Source: Claveliimonas bilis (GTDB taxonomy: Bacteria > Bacillota > Clostridia > Lachnospirales > Lachnospiraceae). Taken from it: 64,000 nucleotides of DNA. A program made the translations under genes and the position numbers. The notes beneath the pieces are model-generated. The model had not been told where the DNA came from. It made no database searches and saw nothing but the letters and a program-made list of their open reading frames with translations. This document shows, in pieces, positions 17,586-25,961 of the stretch. The stretch's first letter is position 1, and each line of letters begins with the position of its first letter. The stretch lies in contig NZ_AP024845.1 of the NCBI RefSeq assembly GCF_020892095.1, forward strand, positions 1,798,001 through 1,862,000, written 5' to 3'.

Positions 17586-18393
17586 ACGTATGGTGAAAAA
17601 TGTAATAAAACAGGAATTTCAAAAAGAGAAAGAAAAATCTGTACCGTGCAGTGCTCACGTTTACCAGACAGCCAGGCGGGCGGCAGATATGTGGGAAATA
17701 AGACGCTCCTTTGGTCCCGATGCAGGATTTTTAAGGCTCCTTGCCAGTCAGGTGCGGTGTGTGGGAAAGCTCAGCCTGGGACTGCAGCTTCTTATTTTTA
17801 TTTTTGTGCTTATTGTAGTAACAGCTCTGACAGAAGAGGGGCCTCGGGGGCTGGTATATCTCCAGAACAAAGGAGTACTGATCTTATGTGTCTCAGCAGT
17901 TGCGGCGGCGTGGAGCAGCGTTCCTGCCTTTGCCAGATCTTTTCGCCATAATATGGCGGAGCTGGAAGAGTCTTCTTATTTTTCACTGTCCCGCCTGATG
18001 ATGGCAAGAATTGTTGTGTGTATGGGGAGTGCCGGGATTATGGCGGCGTCTATTGGAGGATTCGTTTTTGTCAGAAATATCGTTTGTTTTAATGAGCTGG
18101 CAGCTTATCTCATCCTGCCATTTCTGCTCTCTGTTGCCTGTGTTTTCTATTTCATGCTTCAGAAAAGGGAACACCTTGTATGGGGAAGTACCATATCGCT
18201 GATTCTTGTGGCAGGAGCGTTTCTTATATGGCGCAAAGTCTGGGGATATGACGGAAGCGGCAGCCTGTCGGCGGTTATATGGGTGCTGTGCGCTCTTTCG
18301 CTTTTGGCCTGCCTTCTTGAGATCTGGAAATTAAAGAAAACTCAATTTTATTTTGAACAGGAAGGGGAAGAGATGGAATGGAACTTTGTATAA
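17578..18393 (+). CDS. Multi-pass membrane protein, possible anti-sigma partner
   Basis: 271 residues: a charged cytosolic N-terminus of about 60 residues, then six hydrophobic helices between about 67 and 255, and an acidic tail. I do not recognise a named family. Position between an ECF sigma gene (8-nt overlap) and an ABC ATPase (16-nt overlap) suggests it either holds the sigma factor at the membrane through its N-terminus or belongs to the exporter; this is inference. No zinc-binding anti-sigma motif is seen. Confidence 0.75.
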   Translation: MNRRMVKNVIKQEFQKEKEKSVPCSAHVYQTARRAADMWEIRRSFGPDAGFLRLLASQVRCVGKLSLGLQLLIFIFVLIVVTALTEEGPRGLVYLQNKGVLILCVSAVAAAWSSVPAFARSFRHNMAELEESSYFSLSRLMMARIVVCMGSAGIMAASIGGFVFVRNIVCFNELAAYLILPFLLSVACVFYFMLQKREHLVWGSTISLILVAGAFLIWRKVWGYDGSGSLSAVIWVLCALSLLACLLEIWKLKKTQFYFEQEGEEMEWNFV

Positions 18394-19253
18394 AAGATCT
18401 GACGAAAGAATTTAAAGATAAAAGGGCAGTGGATCGCGTGAACTGGACGCTGACTCCGGGCATATGGGGGCTTCTTGGAGCAAACGGAGCCGGAAAGACA
18501 ACCCTTATGCGCATGGTGGCAGGTCTGATAAAGCCTTCGTCGGGAACGGTGGAATACGACAATGTTTCTATTGATGTACTGGGAGGAAGCTACCGCAGTA
18601 TTTTCGGTTATCTGCCCCAGGAATTTGGCTTTTATCCGGAATTTCATGTGCAGGATTATCTGGATTATATGGCGGCGTTAAAAGGGATCAGCAGGAAAAC
18701 AGCCGCAAAACGGATAGAAGGTCTGCTGCAGACATTTTCCCTGGCAGATGTAAGGAAAAAGAAGATCCGCCAGCTGTCCGGAGGAATGAAGAGGAGGGTG
18801 GGAATCGCACAGGCTCTTTTAAACGATCCGGAAGTGTTGATCCTGGATGAGCCGACCAGCGGACTTGATCCGGGAGAGCGGATCAAATTACGCAATCTTC
18901 TGTCGGAATTTGCCACAGACCGCATTGTGCTGATATCTACTCACATTGTTCCGGACATTGAGTATATTGCGGCGAGTACGGCGATTATGAAAGAAGGAAA
19001 AATTGTGGCGGCCGGAACGCCAAAAGAACTTCTTAAGCAGGTGGAGCATAAAGTGTGGTCAGCCTGTATTCCGGAATATGATCTTCATAAGTATGAAAAA
19101 AATCTGCGTATTGTAAATATCCGGGGGGAAGAAGAAAATATGGTTTCTATCCGTTACCTGGCAAAGAAGCCTGTGATAGAAGGAACAAAAGAATGTGCTC
19201 CAAAGCTGGAGGACTTGTATTTGTGGCTCTTCCCGGAAGAGGAGGTGGAATAG
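18378..19253 (+). CDS. ABC transporter ATP-binding protein
   Basis: 291-residue ATPase of the CcmA/NatA-like exporter group. Walker A is LLGANGAGKTTLM, Q-loop YLPQEFGF, signature QLSGGMKRR, Walker B VLILDEPTSGLDPG, and the H-loop is in LISTHIV. The C-terminal 70 residues form the accessory domain common in drug or lipid exporters. It overlaps the upstream membrane gene and directly abuts the permease gene, so the three form one unit under the ECF sigma gene. Confidence 0.93.
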   Translation: MELCIKDLTKEFKDKRAVDRVNWTLTPGIWGLLGANGAGKTTLMRMVAGLIKPSSGTVEYDNVSIDVLGGSYRSIFGYLPQEFGFYPEFHVQDYLDYMAALKGISRKTAAKRIEGLLQTFSLADVRKKKIRQLSGGMKRRVGIAQALLNDPEVLILDEPTSGLDPGERIKLRNLLSEFATDRIVLISTHIVPDIEYIAASTAIMKEGKIVAAGTPKELLKQVEHKVWSACIPEYDLHKYEKNLRIVNIRGEEENMVSIRYLAKKPVIEGTKECAPKLEDLYLWLFPEEEVE

Positions 19254-20525
19254 ATGCGTATTTTTACAGCAGAGCTGAAACGATTTTTAAAGACAAGGTC
19301 CGTACAGATCACGCTGCTTTTGGGTCTGCTTTTTGCGGTGGCGCTGGCGTATTTTCCGATTTCATTTGAAAGCTATATTTATACGGATGAAGACGGGCAG
19401 GAAGTGACGGTTGAAGGACTGGAAGCCATCCGAATGCAAAGAGAAAATCAGGGGCAGTTCCACGGAGAGATCACCGAAGAAAAGCTTGCAGAATCCATCG
19501 ACCGGTGGCATTCATTTGAAAACCGGTATGAGGGAGGGCTTCCTGACGGGATTTATGACGACCGGGTAAGTGGGAGCGATTATTTCCAGGATGTCTATCC
19601 CTATGAGTGGATCTTGACGAGAATGTCGGAAGCCTATGCAGAACCGGAGACAGGAATGGCTCTTTCCAGAGAAGAATTGACAGAGGAACATGCAGATGGA
19701 TTTTATCAGCAGATAGACCAGCATTTGTCCGATCTTCTCTATCTGGAAAACGGTACCGGAAAGAAAGTGGATGCGGCGGTAAGTCAGGCGAAAACACTCT
19801 ATGAACAGATAGACCGGCCGTTTTATTATGAGTCGGGTATTTCCTCCAATGCGGTGGATTATACAGTGCTTATTGTGTTTTTACTTGTCATACTGGGGAC
19901 GATCCTGGTAGCACCTGCATTTTCCGGTGATTATCAGACCCAGGCGGAGCAGATCATAAAATGTACCAGACACGGGCGAAGGAAACTTGCAGTAAACAGA
20001 ATACTGGCAGCCCTTTTGATCGTGACAGTAGAATATTTTCTCTGCACTGGTATTTTCCTTTTGATCATGGACACGGCATTTGGATGGGAGAGTCTGAAGA
20101 CTTCTGTGCAGGCGCTTCTGTCTGTGGCTGTCTTTCTGCCCGTGAATATATGGGAGCTGCAGATTCTGATCATTTTGGGAGGATATATCAGCCTTCTGGC
20201 AACCATATGCTTTACTCTGTTTTTATCCGGGAGAATGAAAAAAATATTTTCTTCATCCATCCTGGCTCTGGTGTTTCTTTTCCTTCCGCTTCTGCTCTAT
20301 ATCATGGCAAATGGAAATGTGGGAAACTGGCTGCGCTGTCTTCTTCCTTCCTCCGGAGTGGGACTTAATAACAGCCTGACCTATGCGCTCCTGGACACAA
20401 AATTTGTCTTTGCCGGCGATATGGCGGTATGGATTCCCTTTGTTATGGTGGGAGCGGCCGCAGTGGAAACGGTGGTATTTTTCCTCTTTGCTGTGCGTGA
20501 CTGGTGCGGGAAGAGCAAAGGGTAA
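19254..20525 (+). CDS. ABC-2 type transporter permease
   Basis: 423 residues. One N-terminal helix (about 19-35) is followed by an extracellular acidic domain of about 170 residues (rich in Glu, Asp, Tyr), then five to six membrane helices from about 205 to 412. This layout matches ABC-2 permeases with a large external loop. It starts directly after the ATPase stop codon. The substrate is not readable; linkage to an ECF sigma factor suggests envelope or peptide stress. Confidence 0.88.
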   Translation: MRIFTAELKRFLKTRSVQITLLLGLLFAVALAYFPISFESYIYTDEDGQEVTVEGLEAIRMQRENQGQFHGEITEEKLAESIDRWHSFENRYEGGLPDGIYDDRVSGSDYFQDVYPYEWILTRMSEAYAEPETGMALSREELTEEHADGFYQQIDQHLSDLLYLENGTGKKVDAAVSQAKTLYEQIDRPFYYESGISSNAVDYTVLIVFLLVILGTILVAPAFSGDYQTQAEQIIKCTRHGRRKLAVNRILAALLIVTVEYFLCTGIFLLIMDTAFGWESLKTSVQALLSVAVFLPVNIWELQILIILGGYISLLATICFTLFLSGRMKKIFSSSILALVFLFLPLLLYIMANGNVGNWLRCLLPSSGVGLNNSLTYALLDTKFVFAGDMAVWIPFVMVGAAAVETVVFFLFAVRDWCGKSKG

Positions 20526-20564
20526 AAAAGAGCAGGAAACCCGGAAGAAAATCCGGAATATGTT

Positions 20565-20593
20565 TTGACTTTCCCCTGTCTTTCCGCTACACT
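20565..20593 (+). promoter_or_regulatory. Promoter of the aldolase-kinase unit
   Basis: TTGACT (20565-20570), 17-nt spacer, TACACT (20588-20593), about 70 nt before the aldolase start at 20663. No terminator is obvious between the permease gene and this promoter. Confidence 0.65.
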
Positions 20594-20662
20594 GGAAGAA
20601 GTAGATTTGTAAATTAGATTTATGAATCAATATAACAAAAGTGGAAATAAGGAGGAAATGGT

Positions 20663-21511
20663 ATGCTTGTCACATTACGGGAGGTTTTAAAGGATGCGAA
20701 GGAAAAAAAGTACGGTGTGGGACTCTTTAATACAGTGAATCTGGAAATGACAAAAGGGGTGATACAGGCTGCGGAGGAGCTGAGCTCACCGGTTATTATC
20801 GGAACGGCAGAGGTACTTCTTCCTTATGCGGAACTGGAAGAGCTGGCGTATTTTATGGTTCCCATGGCGAAGAAAGCTTCTGTTCCGGTCGTGCTGCATT
20901 TCGACCACGGAGTAACCGAGCAGAGGATTATGGAGGCGCTGAAGCTGGGGTATACCTCTGTCATGTATGACTGTTCTACAGATACCTATGAGAATAATGT
21001 AAAACGTGTGGCGGATATGGTGAAAACAGCAGAAACCTTTGGTGCATCAGTAGAAGCAGAATTGGGGCATGTAGGAGCCAATGAGGGAAATCTGGGAAAA
21101 ACAGATGCAGAAGATGACAGCATTTATACCCAGCCGGAGCAGGCAAAGGATTTTGCCAAGCGGACAAATGTGGATGCGCTGGCAGTGGCTATTGGAACGG
21201 CTCACGGAGCGTATAAGGAAAAGCCCAGACTCGATATCGGAAGGCTTGCGGAAATATCCCGTACAATAGAAACTCCTTTAGTGCTGCACGGGGGAAGCGG
21301 GCTTTCCGATGACGATTTCAGAAACTGTGTGGCAAACGGAATTACGAAGATTAATATTTTCACGGATATCAACTGTATCGCCGCAAAGGCTGCTTATGAA
21401 AATTACAGGGAAGGACTGGGGCAGACGAATATACAGAATCAGGTGATCGAGGCAGTGAAGCAGGAGACCATGAAGAAAATGAAGGTGTTCGGAAGCGTGA
21501 ACAGAGCTTAG
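20663..21511 (+). CDS. Class II ketose-bisphosphate aldolase
   Basis: 282-residue zinc-dependent aldolase of the fructose/tagatose-bisphosphate family. Zinc/substrate motifs are VVLHFDHGV, EAELGHVG, AIGTAHGAYK, VLHGGSGL and the phosphate-binding NIFTDIN. GGAGG lies 7 nt before the ATG. It is followed after 51 nt by a PfkB kinase, a pairing that suggests degradation of a ketose phosphate: phosphorylation by the kinase, then cleavage here. Exact sugar unknown. Confidence 0.92.
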   Translation: MLVTLREVLKDAKEKKYGVGLFNTVNLEMTKGVIQAAEELSSPVIIGTAEVLLPYAELEELAYFMVPMAKKASVPVVLHFDHGVTEQRIMEALKLGYTSVMYDCSTDTYENNVKRVADMVKTAETFGASVEAELGHVGANEGNLGKTDAEDDSIYTQPEQAKDFAKRTNVDALAVAIGTAHGAYKEKPRLDIGRLAEISRTIETPLVLHGGSGLSDDDFRNCVANGITKINIFTDINCIAAKAAYENYREGLGQTNIQNQVIEAVKQETMKKMKVFGSVNRA

Positions 21512-21562
21512 ATAAAAGCATATGCGTCTGTTTGGAAAACGTAAGGGAAAGGAGCAGAGGAT

Positions 21563-22618
21563 ATGGCAAAGATCATTGTTGCGGGACATGTCTGTCTGGA
21601 TATCACTCCGGTGTTTTCGGCAGAAAAAGTCCTGCCGCTTCAAAAGATCATGGTTCCGGGCAAGCTGACACAGATGAAGGATATTACCCTAAGTACAGGC
21701 GGTGTTGTGGCAAACACCGGACTGGCTTTAAAGTTTTTGGGCGCTGATGTAGAGCTGATGGGAAAAATCGGAAAAGATGAGCTGGGACAGATCGTGTACA
21801 GCCGTTTTCAGAAGTATAATGCGGAGAAGGGACTTATTGTATCAAAGGACAGCAGTACGTCTTATACAATAGCCATCGCGCCTCCGGGAACAGATCGGAT
21901 TTTTCTGCATAATCCGGGAGCGAATGATACCTTTTCGCTGGAGGATCTGGATTTTGGAAAAATTGCTGAGGCAGACCTTTTCCATTTTGGGTATCCTCCT
22001 CTTATGAAGCGTACCTATGCAGAGGATGGACGAGAATTGATCGAGATGTTCCGGCGGATAAAAGAGACGGGAACGATTACATCTCTTGATATGGCGTTTG
22101 TAGATGAGGACAGCGAGGCGGGAAAAGCCGACTGGGAGAAGATCCTTCGGAACGTGCTGCCCTATGTGGACTATTTTGTTCCGAGTGTGGAAGAACTCTG
22201 CGCCATGGTCGATAAGAAGAGATACGAGGAATGGCAGAAGAGAGCCGGCAGTCAGGATATTACCACTGTGCTGGATATTGAAAAAGACGTTGCTCCCCTG
22301 GCGGAGAAAGTCCTGGAAATGGGAACCGGAAATCTGCTGATCAAATGCGGAGCTGCCGGGCTGTATTTTCAGAATGGCAAGATCGGGATTTTTGAGAGAA
22401 GTTATAAGCCGGAAATCGTTCGTTCCGGAACAGGGGCTGGAGATACATGTATTGCGGCGTTTTTAAAAGCGGTTATGGACGGGCGCTCCATAGAGACCTG
22501 CCTTCATCTGGCGGCGGCGGAAGGGGCAAGCTGTGTGGAAGCCTACGATGCACTGGGAGGTTTAAGAACTCTGGAAGAACTGGAGAAGAAAATAGAAGCC
22601 GGATGGGCGAAACAGTAA
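21563..22618 (+). CDS. PfkB-family carbohydrate kinase
   Basis: 351-residue ribokinase-fold sugar kinase. N-terminal signature region is IVAGHVCLDITPVF and the C-terminal anion-hole motif is SGTGAGDTCIAAF, with the catalytic aspartate. It is longer than typical 300-320-residue members because of an insertion around residues 205-235 (KKRYEEWQKRAGSQ). With the upstream aldolase it likely forms a two-gene catabolic unit; the substrate is not assignable from sequence. A hairpin with T-run follows. Confidence 0.9.
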   Translation: MAKIIVAGHVCLDITPVFSAEKVLPLQKIMVPGKLTQMKDITLSTGGVVANTGLALKFLGADVELMGKIGKDELGQIVYSRFQKYNAEKGLIVSKDSSTSYTIAIAPPGTDRIFLHNPGANDTFSLEDLDFGKIAEADLFHFGYPPLMKRTYAEDGRELIEMFRRIKETGTITSLDMAFVDEDSEAGKADWEKILRNVLPYVDYFVPSVEELCAMVDKKRYEEWQKRAGSQDITTVLDIEKDVAPLAEKVLEMGTGNLLIKCGAAGLYFQNGKIGIFERSYKPEIVRSGTGAGDTCIAAFLKAVMDGRSIETCLHLAAAEGASCVEAYDALGGLRTLEELEKKIEAGWAKQ

Positions 22619-22619
22619 A

Positions 22620-22646
22620 GGGGCAGGTTTTACCTGCTCCCTTTTA
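22620..22646 (+). terminator. Terminator of the aldolase-kinase unit
   Basis: GGGCAGGT and ACCTGCTCCC pair around a short TT-rich loop with one bulged T, followed by TTTT. It begins 2 nt after the kinase stop codon. Confidence 0.75.
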
Positions 22647-22811
22647 CTTGAGAAGGATTTGCCGGATCTTTCTCATATCCATTTCCGGCAGAACAAATGT
22701 GGCAGCGGGCGCTGCTTCTTTTGGTGAAATATTGGAATGTACATAAAGTTCCTCCAATTTCTGTTTATGTATATTATACAGGATATGGAAAAGAAGGGTT
22801 ATAGAATTTGT
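22644..22811 (-). other. Open minus-strand frame without start codon (possible gene remnant)
   Basis: A 55-codon minus-strand frame is open here and reads like protein near its end (ISPKEAAPAATFVLPEMDM, then RKIRQILLK and a stop) but has no ATG. In another frame the same DNA offers TTGGAGG then ATG for a 23-residue peptide, with TATAAT upstream. Either a C-terminal remnant of a lost gene or chance. I do not recognise a family. Confidence 0.22.
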
Positions 22812-22835
22812 CTATAAATATATGTGGAAAAACAA

Positions 22836-22865
22836 TTGGCATTTGTCAGAGAATGTTACTATACT
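22836..22865 (+). promoter_or_regulatory. Promoter-like sequence with no gene downstream
   Basis: TTGGCA (22836-22841), 18-nt spacer, TATACT (22860-22865). GGAAGGAGGATAG follows at 22888-22900, but the frames after it close within a few codons. Transcription would run about 175 nt to the hairpin at 23004-23046. Confidence 0.4.
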
Positions 22866-23003
22866 TGATAGTAGGAGAAAGAAGAATGGAAGGAGGATAG
22901 TTTTATCGCTTGCGCTTGAAAAAGTGAATGGTTAGAAAGTGCCGGCTGATTCACATATTTTTAATTGTTTTCGTTTTTTGTTTTGGTGTTTTTTATGAGA
23001 ATT

Positions 23004-23046
23004 AAAAGCTGCTGTCTGGGAGATCGGGATCCAGACAGCAGCTTTT
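23004..23046. terminator. Bidirectional terminator
   Basis: AAAAGCTGCTGTCTGG (23004-23019) pairs perfectly with CCAGACAGCAGCTTTT (23031-23046) around an 11-nt loop. A/T runs on both sides let it act both for the minus-strand histidine kinase gene and for plus-strand transcription from 22.87 kb. Between 22619 and 23055 I see no confident protein gene. Confidence 0.88.
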
Positions 23047-23055
23047 CTATACATG

Positions 23056-24618
23056 TTATATTTCTTCGGAAGAGACTCCCAGCAGATCGAAACAGAGAGA
23101 TGTTTTGAATTGATCTCCGTCTATATGGACGGTCAGCTCGCCTCCCATATTTTTAACGAAGCTTTCGGCTATGGCAAGTCCCAGGCCGTGTCCTTCTGTA
23201 TTTCTGGACTTGTCCCCCCGTGAAAATCGTTCCATGATCTCTTCAGGAGTAAAAGCCATCTCATAAGAGGCGGTGTTTTTAATCGTTACGATCACTTTCT
23301 GTTCTTTTTTTTCAGCAGAAACGAAAATGCGGGTTCCTTTCATGGAATATTTCAGAGCGTTGTCCAGGAGATTCTGCAGTACGCGGTACAGCTTTTTCCC
23401 ATCTCCGATAAATTTCAGAGGCGTTTCGGCGATATTTTCCCGGATGACCATGCCGCTTTTCTGAATGGCATCTTCCATATCTCCAAGAGTTTGTTCCAGG
23501 AGTTTTTTCATATCCAGCTCTTCCAGTTCAAATTCCGCTGTGCCGCTTGTGGATTTTGACAGATCAAAAATGTCCTGAATCATCCGTTTCAGATGCTCCT
23601 GTTTGTCGGCCAGAATTTCCACATAGTCCCTCGCCTCGTCGCTTAGCGGCTCTGTTTTTAAAAGTTCCACATAGCCGATCATGGATGTGAGAGGCGTTTT
23701 GAGATCATGGGATACATTGGTGATCAGTTCTATTTTCATCCGCTCAGATTTCATTTGCTTTTCCAGAATGGATTTCAGGTTGGAACGGATTGCCAGAAGA
23801 GATTGTGACGCCGGATAAAGTTCTGAATTTTCCGGAAAGGAAACAGAAGTATTCAGATCTCCTTTCGCCATTTCATTGATCTGCTGGATCAGACGTCCCA
23901 GGTCTTTGTAAATGCGGTTGTGGATCAGTCCTTTGGCGGCGGCAACCAATATAATAGCGGATCCTGCTATGATGAACAGAAAGTACACAGAACCGACCGC
24001 ATCAAAAGACACCCAGATACAGCATCCGACTCCCGCGAGGATGAAGAGAAACGGCCACAGATTTTTCCTTGCAAGGCGTTTCTCCAGAGGGGTAGCTTCC
24101 CGCCATTTTTCTGCCATCCCATATAATAGTGAAGTTTGTTTTACACTGCCAAGAAGGAAGCGCCGCATCACAAGCAGACATTCGCCAAGGAACAAAAGTG
24201 CCAGCGGAAGAAAAAAGAGAATAGATACAATGGGCACAGCGCCTGTACCAATGAAAAAGTAACCAAACAGCAGGCTGTCTCTCATACAGATATATAGCGA
24301 GTGAAGCCAGAGGAAGCCGGTGAAGCCGGTAAAAGCCGCCAGCAGTTCCAGATGGATATGATCCAGAGACAACGGCTTTATATTTTTCCAGGAGGAAGGA
24401 CGGTAAAAGAGAAAAACAAGGTAGATAAGCACAGCAATACCTGCCAGCCCGCCAAGGAGCAGACGAAACATGTGTCCCATAGAATTGTAGAAATAATAGG
24501 CGTTCCATAAGTAAGAGAGACTCATCCCGGCGATTCCGGCCAGGATGCAGCCGCTAAGCAGCCACGCAAAGAATACGATTTTTGTACGTCTAGGTATCTT
24601 TTTCAATTTTGTAACCAA
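23056..24618 (-). CDS. Two-component sensor histidine kinase
   Basis: 520 residues. About six hydrophobic helices fill residues 15-230, followed by a HAMP-like linker (LGRLIQQINEMAKGD), a HisKA domain with the phospho-acceptor in NVSHDLKTPLTSMIGY and a HATPase_c domain (NLLDNALKYS as N box; GHGLGLAIAESFVKNMGG as G box). The TTG start overlaps the response regulator gene by 29 nt; a second TTG at 24606 is possible. Multi-helix input domain without a large extracellular loop suggests membrane-borne or cell-wall signals. Confidence 0.93.
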   Translation of the reverse strand: MVTKLKKIPRRTKIVFFAWLLSGCILAGIAGMSLSYLWNAYYFYNSMGHMFRLLLGGLAGIAVLIYLVFLFYRPSSWKNIKPLSLDHIHLELLAAFTGFTGFLWLHSLYICMRDSLLFGYFFIGTGAVPIVSILFFLPLALLFLGECLLVMRRFLLGSVKQTSLLYGMAEKWREATPLEKRLARKNLWPFLFILAGVGCCIWVSFDAVGSVYFLFIIAGSAIILVAAAKGLIHNRIYKDLGRLIQQINEMAKGDLNTSVSFPENSELYPASQSLLAIRSNLKSILEKQMKSERMKIELITNVSHDLKTPLTSMIGYVELLKTEPLSDEARDYVEILADKQEHLKRMIQDIFDLSKSTSGTAEFELEELDMKKLLEQTLGDMEDAIQKSGMVIRENIAETPLKFIGDGKKLYRVLQNLLDNALKYSMKGTRIFVSAEKKEQKVIVTIKNTASYEMAFTPEEIMERFSRGDKSRNTEGHGLGLAIAESFVKNMGGELTVHIDGDQFKTSLCFDLLGVSSEEI

Positions 24619-25294
24619 TTCCCCACACCACCTTTAAATATTTTGGATTTTTCGGATCGATTTCGATTTTTTCCCGGATTCTGCGAATATGTACCATGAC
24701 TGTTTTTTCCCCGGCATAGGCGTCTTCCTTCCATACACGGCTGTAAATCTGTTCAGCGGAAAAGACATAGCCGGGATGCTCCATTAAAAGCTCCAGGATT
24801 TTAAATTCTGTGGCAGTCAGTTTTACCAAAGCGCCGTCCACAGTTACCTGTTTTGTATTGCGGTCAAGGAGCAGACTGCCGTTTTTCAGTGTGTCGCCAT
24901 CATTTTGCGAAAGAGCTGATCCAAGAGAAAAATACCGCCTAAGCTGTGAGCGGATCCTCGCCATAAGTTCTGCCGTATTATATGGTTTTGTTACATAGTC
25001 ATCCGCACCCATGGACAGGCCGATCACTTTGTCGCTTTCCTCTGTTCGGGCCGACAGCATAATGACTGGAATGTTGTTCTTTTCCCGTATTTTCATGAGA
25101 GCGGACAGGCCGTTAAGCTGAGGCATCATGACATCCAGGATGATAAGATGAATGGTCTCAGACAAAAGAAGATCCAGGGCTTCTTTGCCGTCATAAGCTT
25201 TTTTGACCCCATAGCCCTCCCGCTCAAGAAGTTTCCCAAGAGAGCGAACGATCTCCCGGTCGTCGTCAACGACTAAAATGCAGTACTGTTCCAT
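24590..25294 (-). CDS. OmpR/PhoB-family response regulator
   Basis: 234 residues: receiver domain (VVDDDREIV acidic pocket; phospho-acceptor aspartate in LIILDVMMPQ; KPYNTAEL with the conserved lysine) and a C-terminal winged helix (LTATEFKILELLMEHPGYVFS, RVWKEDAYAGEKTVMVHIRRIREKI in part). The ATG at 25294 has AGGAGGA 5-6 nt upstream; the longer frame to 25360 has no better signal. VanR/VncR-like in overall design. Acts with the overlapping kinase; targets unknown. Confidence 0.94.
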   Translation of the reverse strand: MEQYCILVVDDDREIVRSLGKLLEREGYGVKKAYDGKEALDLLLSETIHLIILDVMMPQLNGLSALMKIREKNNIPVIMLSARTEESDKVIGLSMGADDYVTKPYNTAELMARIRSQLRRYFSLGSALSQNDGDTLKNGSLLLDRNTKQVTVDGALVKLTATEFKILELLMEHPGYVFSAEQIYSRVWKEDAYAGEKTVMVHIRRIREKIEIDPKNPKYLKVVWGIGYKIEKDT

Positions 25295-25419
25295 AATAAA
25301 TCCTCCTGTGTGCCAAATGGTTCTCCTGAACACTGAAGTTAGTATAGCAGAAAGGAGCAAGAAATTTTATTCATATTTTTTACAATTTTCTTAAGATTAC
25401 AAAATGAAAAAGATATCAA

Positions 25420-25448
25420 TTGACTTAATTGTATTATTGAGATAGTAT
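25420..25448 (+). promoter_or_regulatory. Promoter of the PH-domain gene pair
   Basis: TTGACT (25420-25425), 17-nt spacer, TAGTAT (25443-25448), 25 nt before the ATG at 25473, which has GGAGGAGGG as ribosome site. It lies in the divergent gap opposite the two-component genes, whose -10 (TATACT, minus) is near 25340. Confidence 0.6.
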
Positions 25449-25472
25449 AAAAGTACATAAGGAGGAGGGAAA

Positions 25473-25961
25473 ATGAAATACGAAAAATTATCGAAAAATG
25501 CGCTTTACTGTATGTACACGGCGGGTATCCTTACAGCCGTTGTCGTAATAGCGATTCTGGGAGCAGTAAATTATTTCTGGATTTTTCCAAAAGATATTGA
25601 GATCGGGAAATGGATTTCATTGGCGCTCCTGATTCTGATCGGTATCGACGCTCTGATCAGTCCTGTTTTCCGTTATCACAGATATCGCTATAGCATTAAT
25701 GAAGAATGTATTGACATTCAGGAAGGGTATCTGTTTGTAAAGAGGCATATTGTACCGATTGAAAGGCTGCACAAACTGGAAACCGCAAAAGGGCCGATCG
25801 ATCAGATTTTTAAAGTGGCAAAGGTAGTAGTGACGACTGCCGGCGGAGATGTGACGATTTCTTTTCTGGATGAAAAGAAGGCAGAGCAGATTGCAGAGAG
25901 CCTGCGCAGAAGGATCAATGAGATTGTAGTGGAGCAGAGAAGGGAAAATGGAGAAGAATAA
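25473..25961 (+). CDS. Bacterial PH-domain (bPH2/YdbS-like) membrane protein
   Basis: 162 residues: two membrane helices (about 12-33 and 45-62), then a bPH2 domain whose core is YRYSINEECIDIQEGYLFVKR in part and RHIVPIERLHKLETAKGP. YdbS-type proteins work with a larger YdbT partner, here the next gene, which overlaps by 14 nt. In Bacillus the pair is linked to resistance to a bacteriocin (amylocyclicin); in this organism the role is unknown. Confidence 0.88.
   Translation: MKYEKLSKNALYCMYTAGILTAVVVIAILGAVNYFWIFPKDIEIGKWISLALLILIGIDALISPVFRYHRYRYSINEECIDIQEGYLFVKRHIVPIERLHKLETAKGPIDQIFKVAKVVVTTAGGDVTISFLDEKKAEQIAESLRRRINEIVVEQRRENGEE

Noticed and set aside
22669-22746. 23-residue minus-strand ORF with a perfect TTGGAGG ribosome site and nearby TATAAT
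   Set aside because: No recognisable protein and the neighbouring frame looks more protein-like; kept only as part of a low-confidence remnant.
23920-24262. Plus-strand frames over the histidine kinase gene
   Set aside because: Kinase frame has HisKA and ATPase motifs; the opposite frames are shadows.
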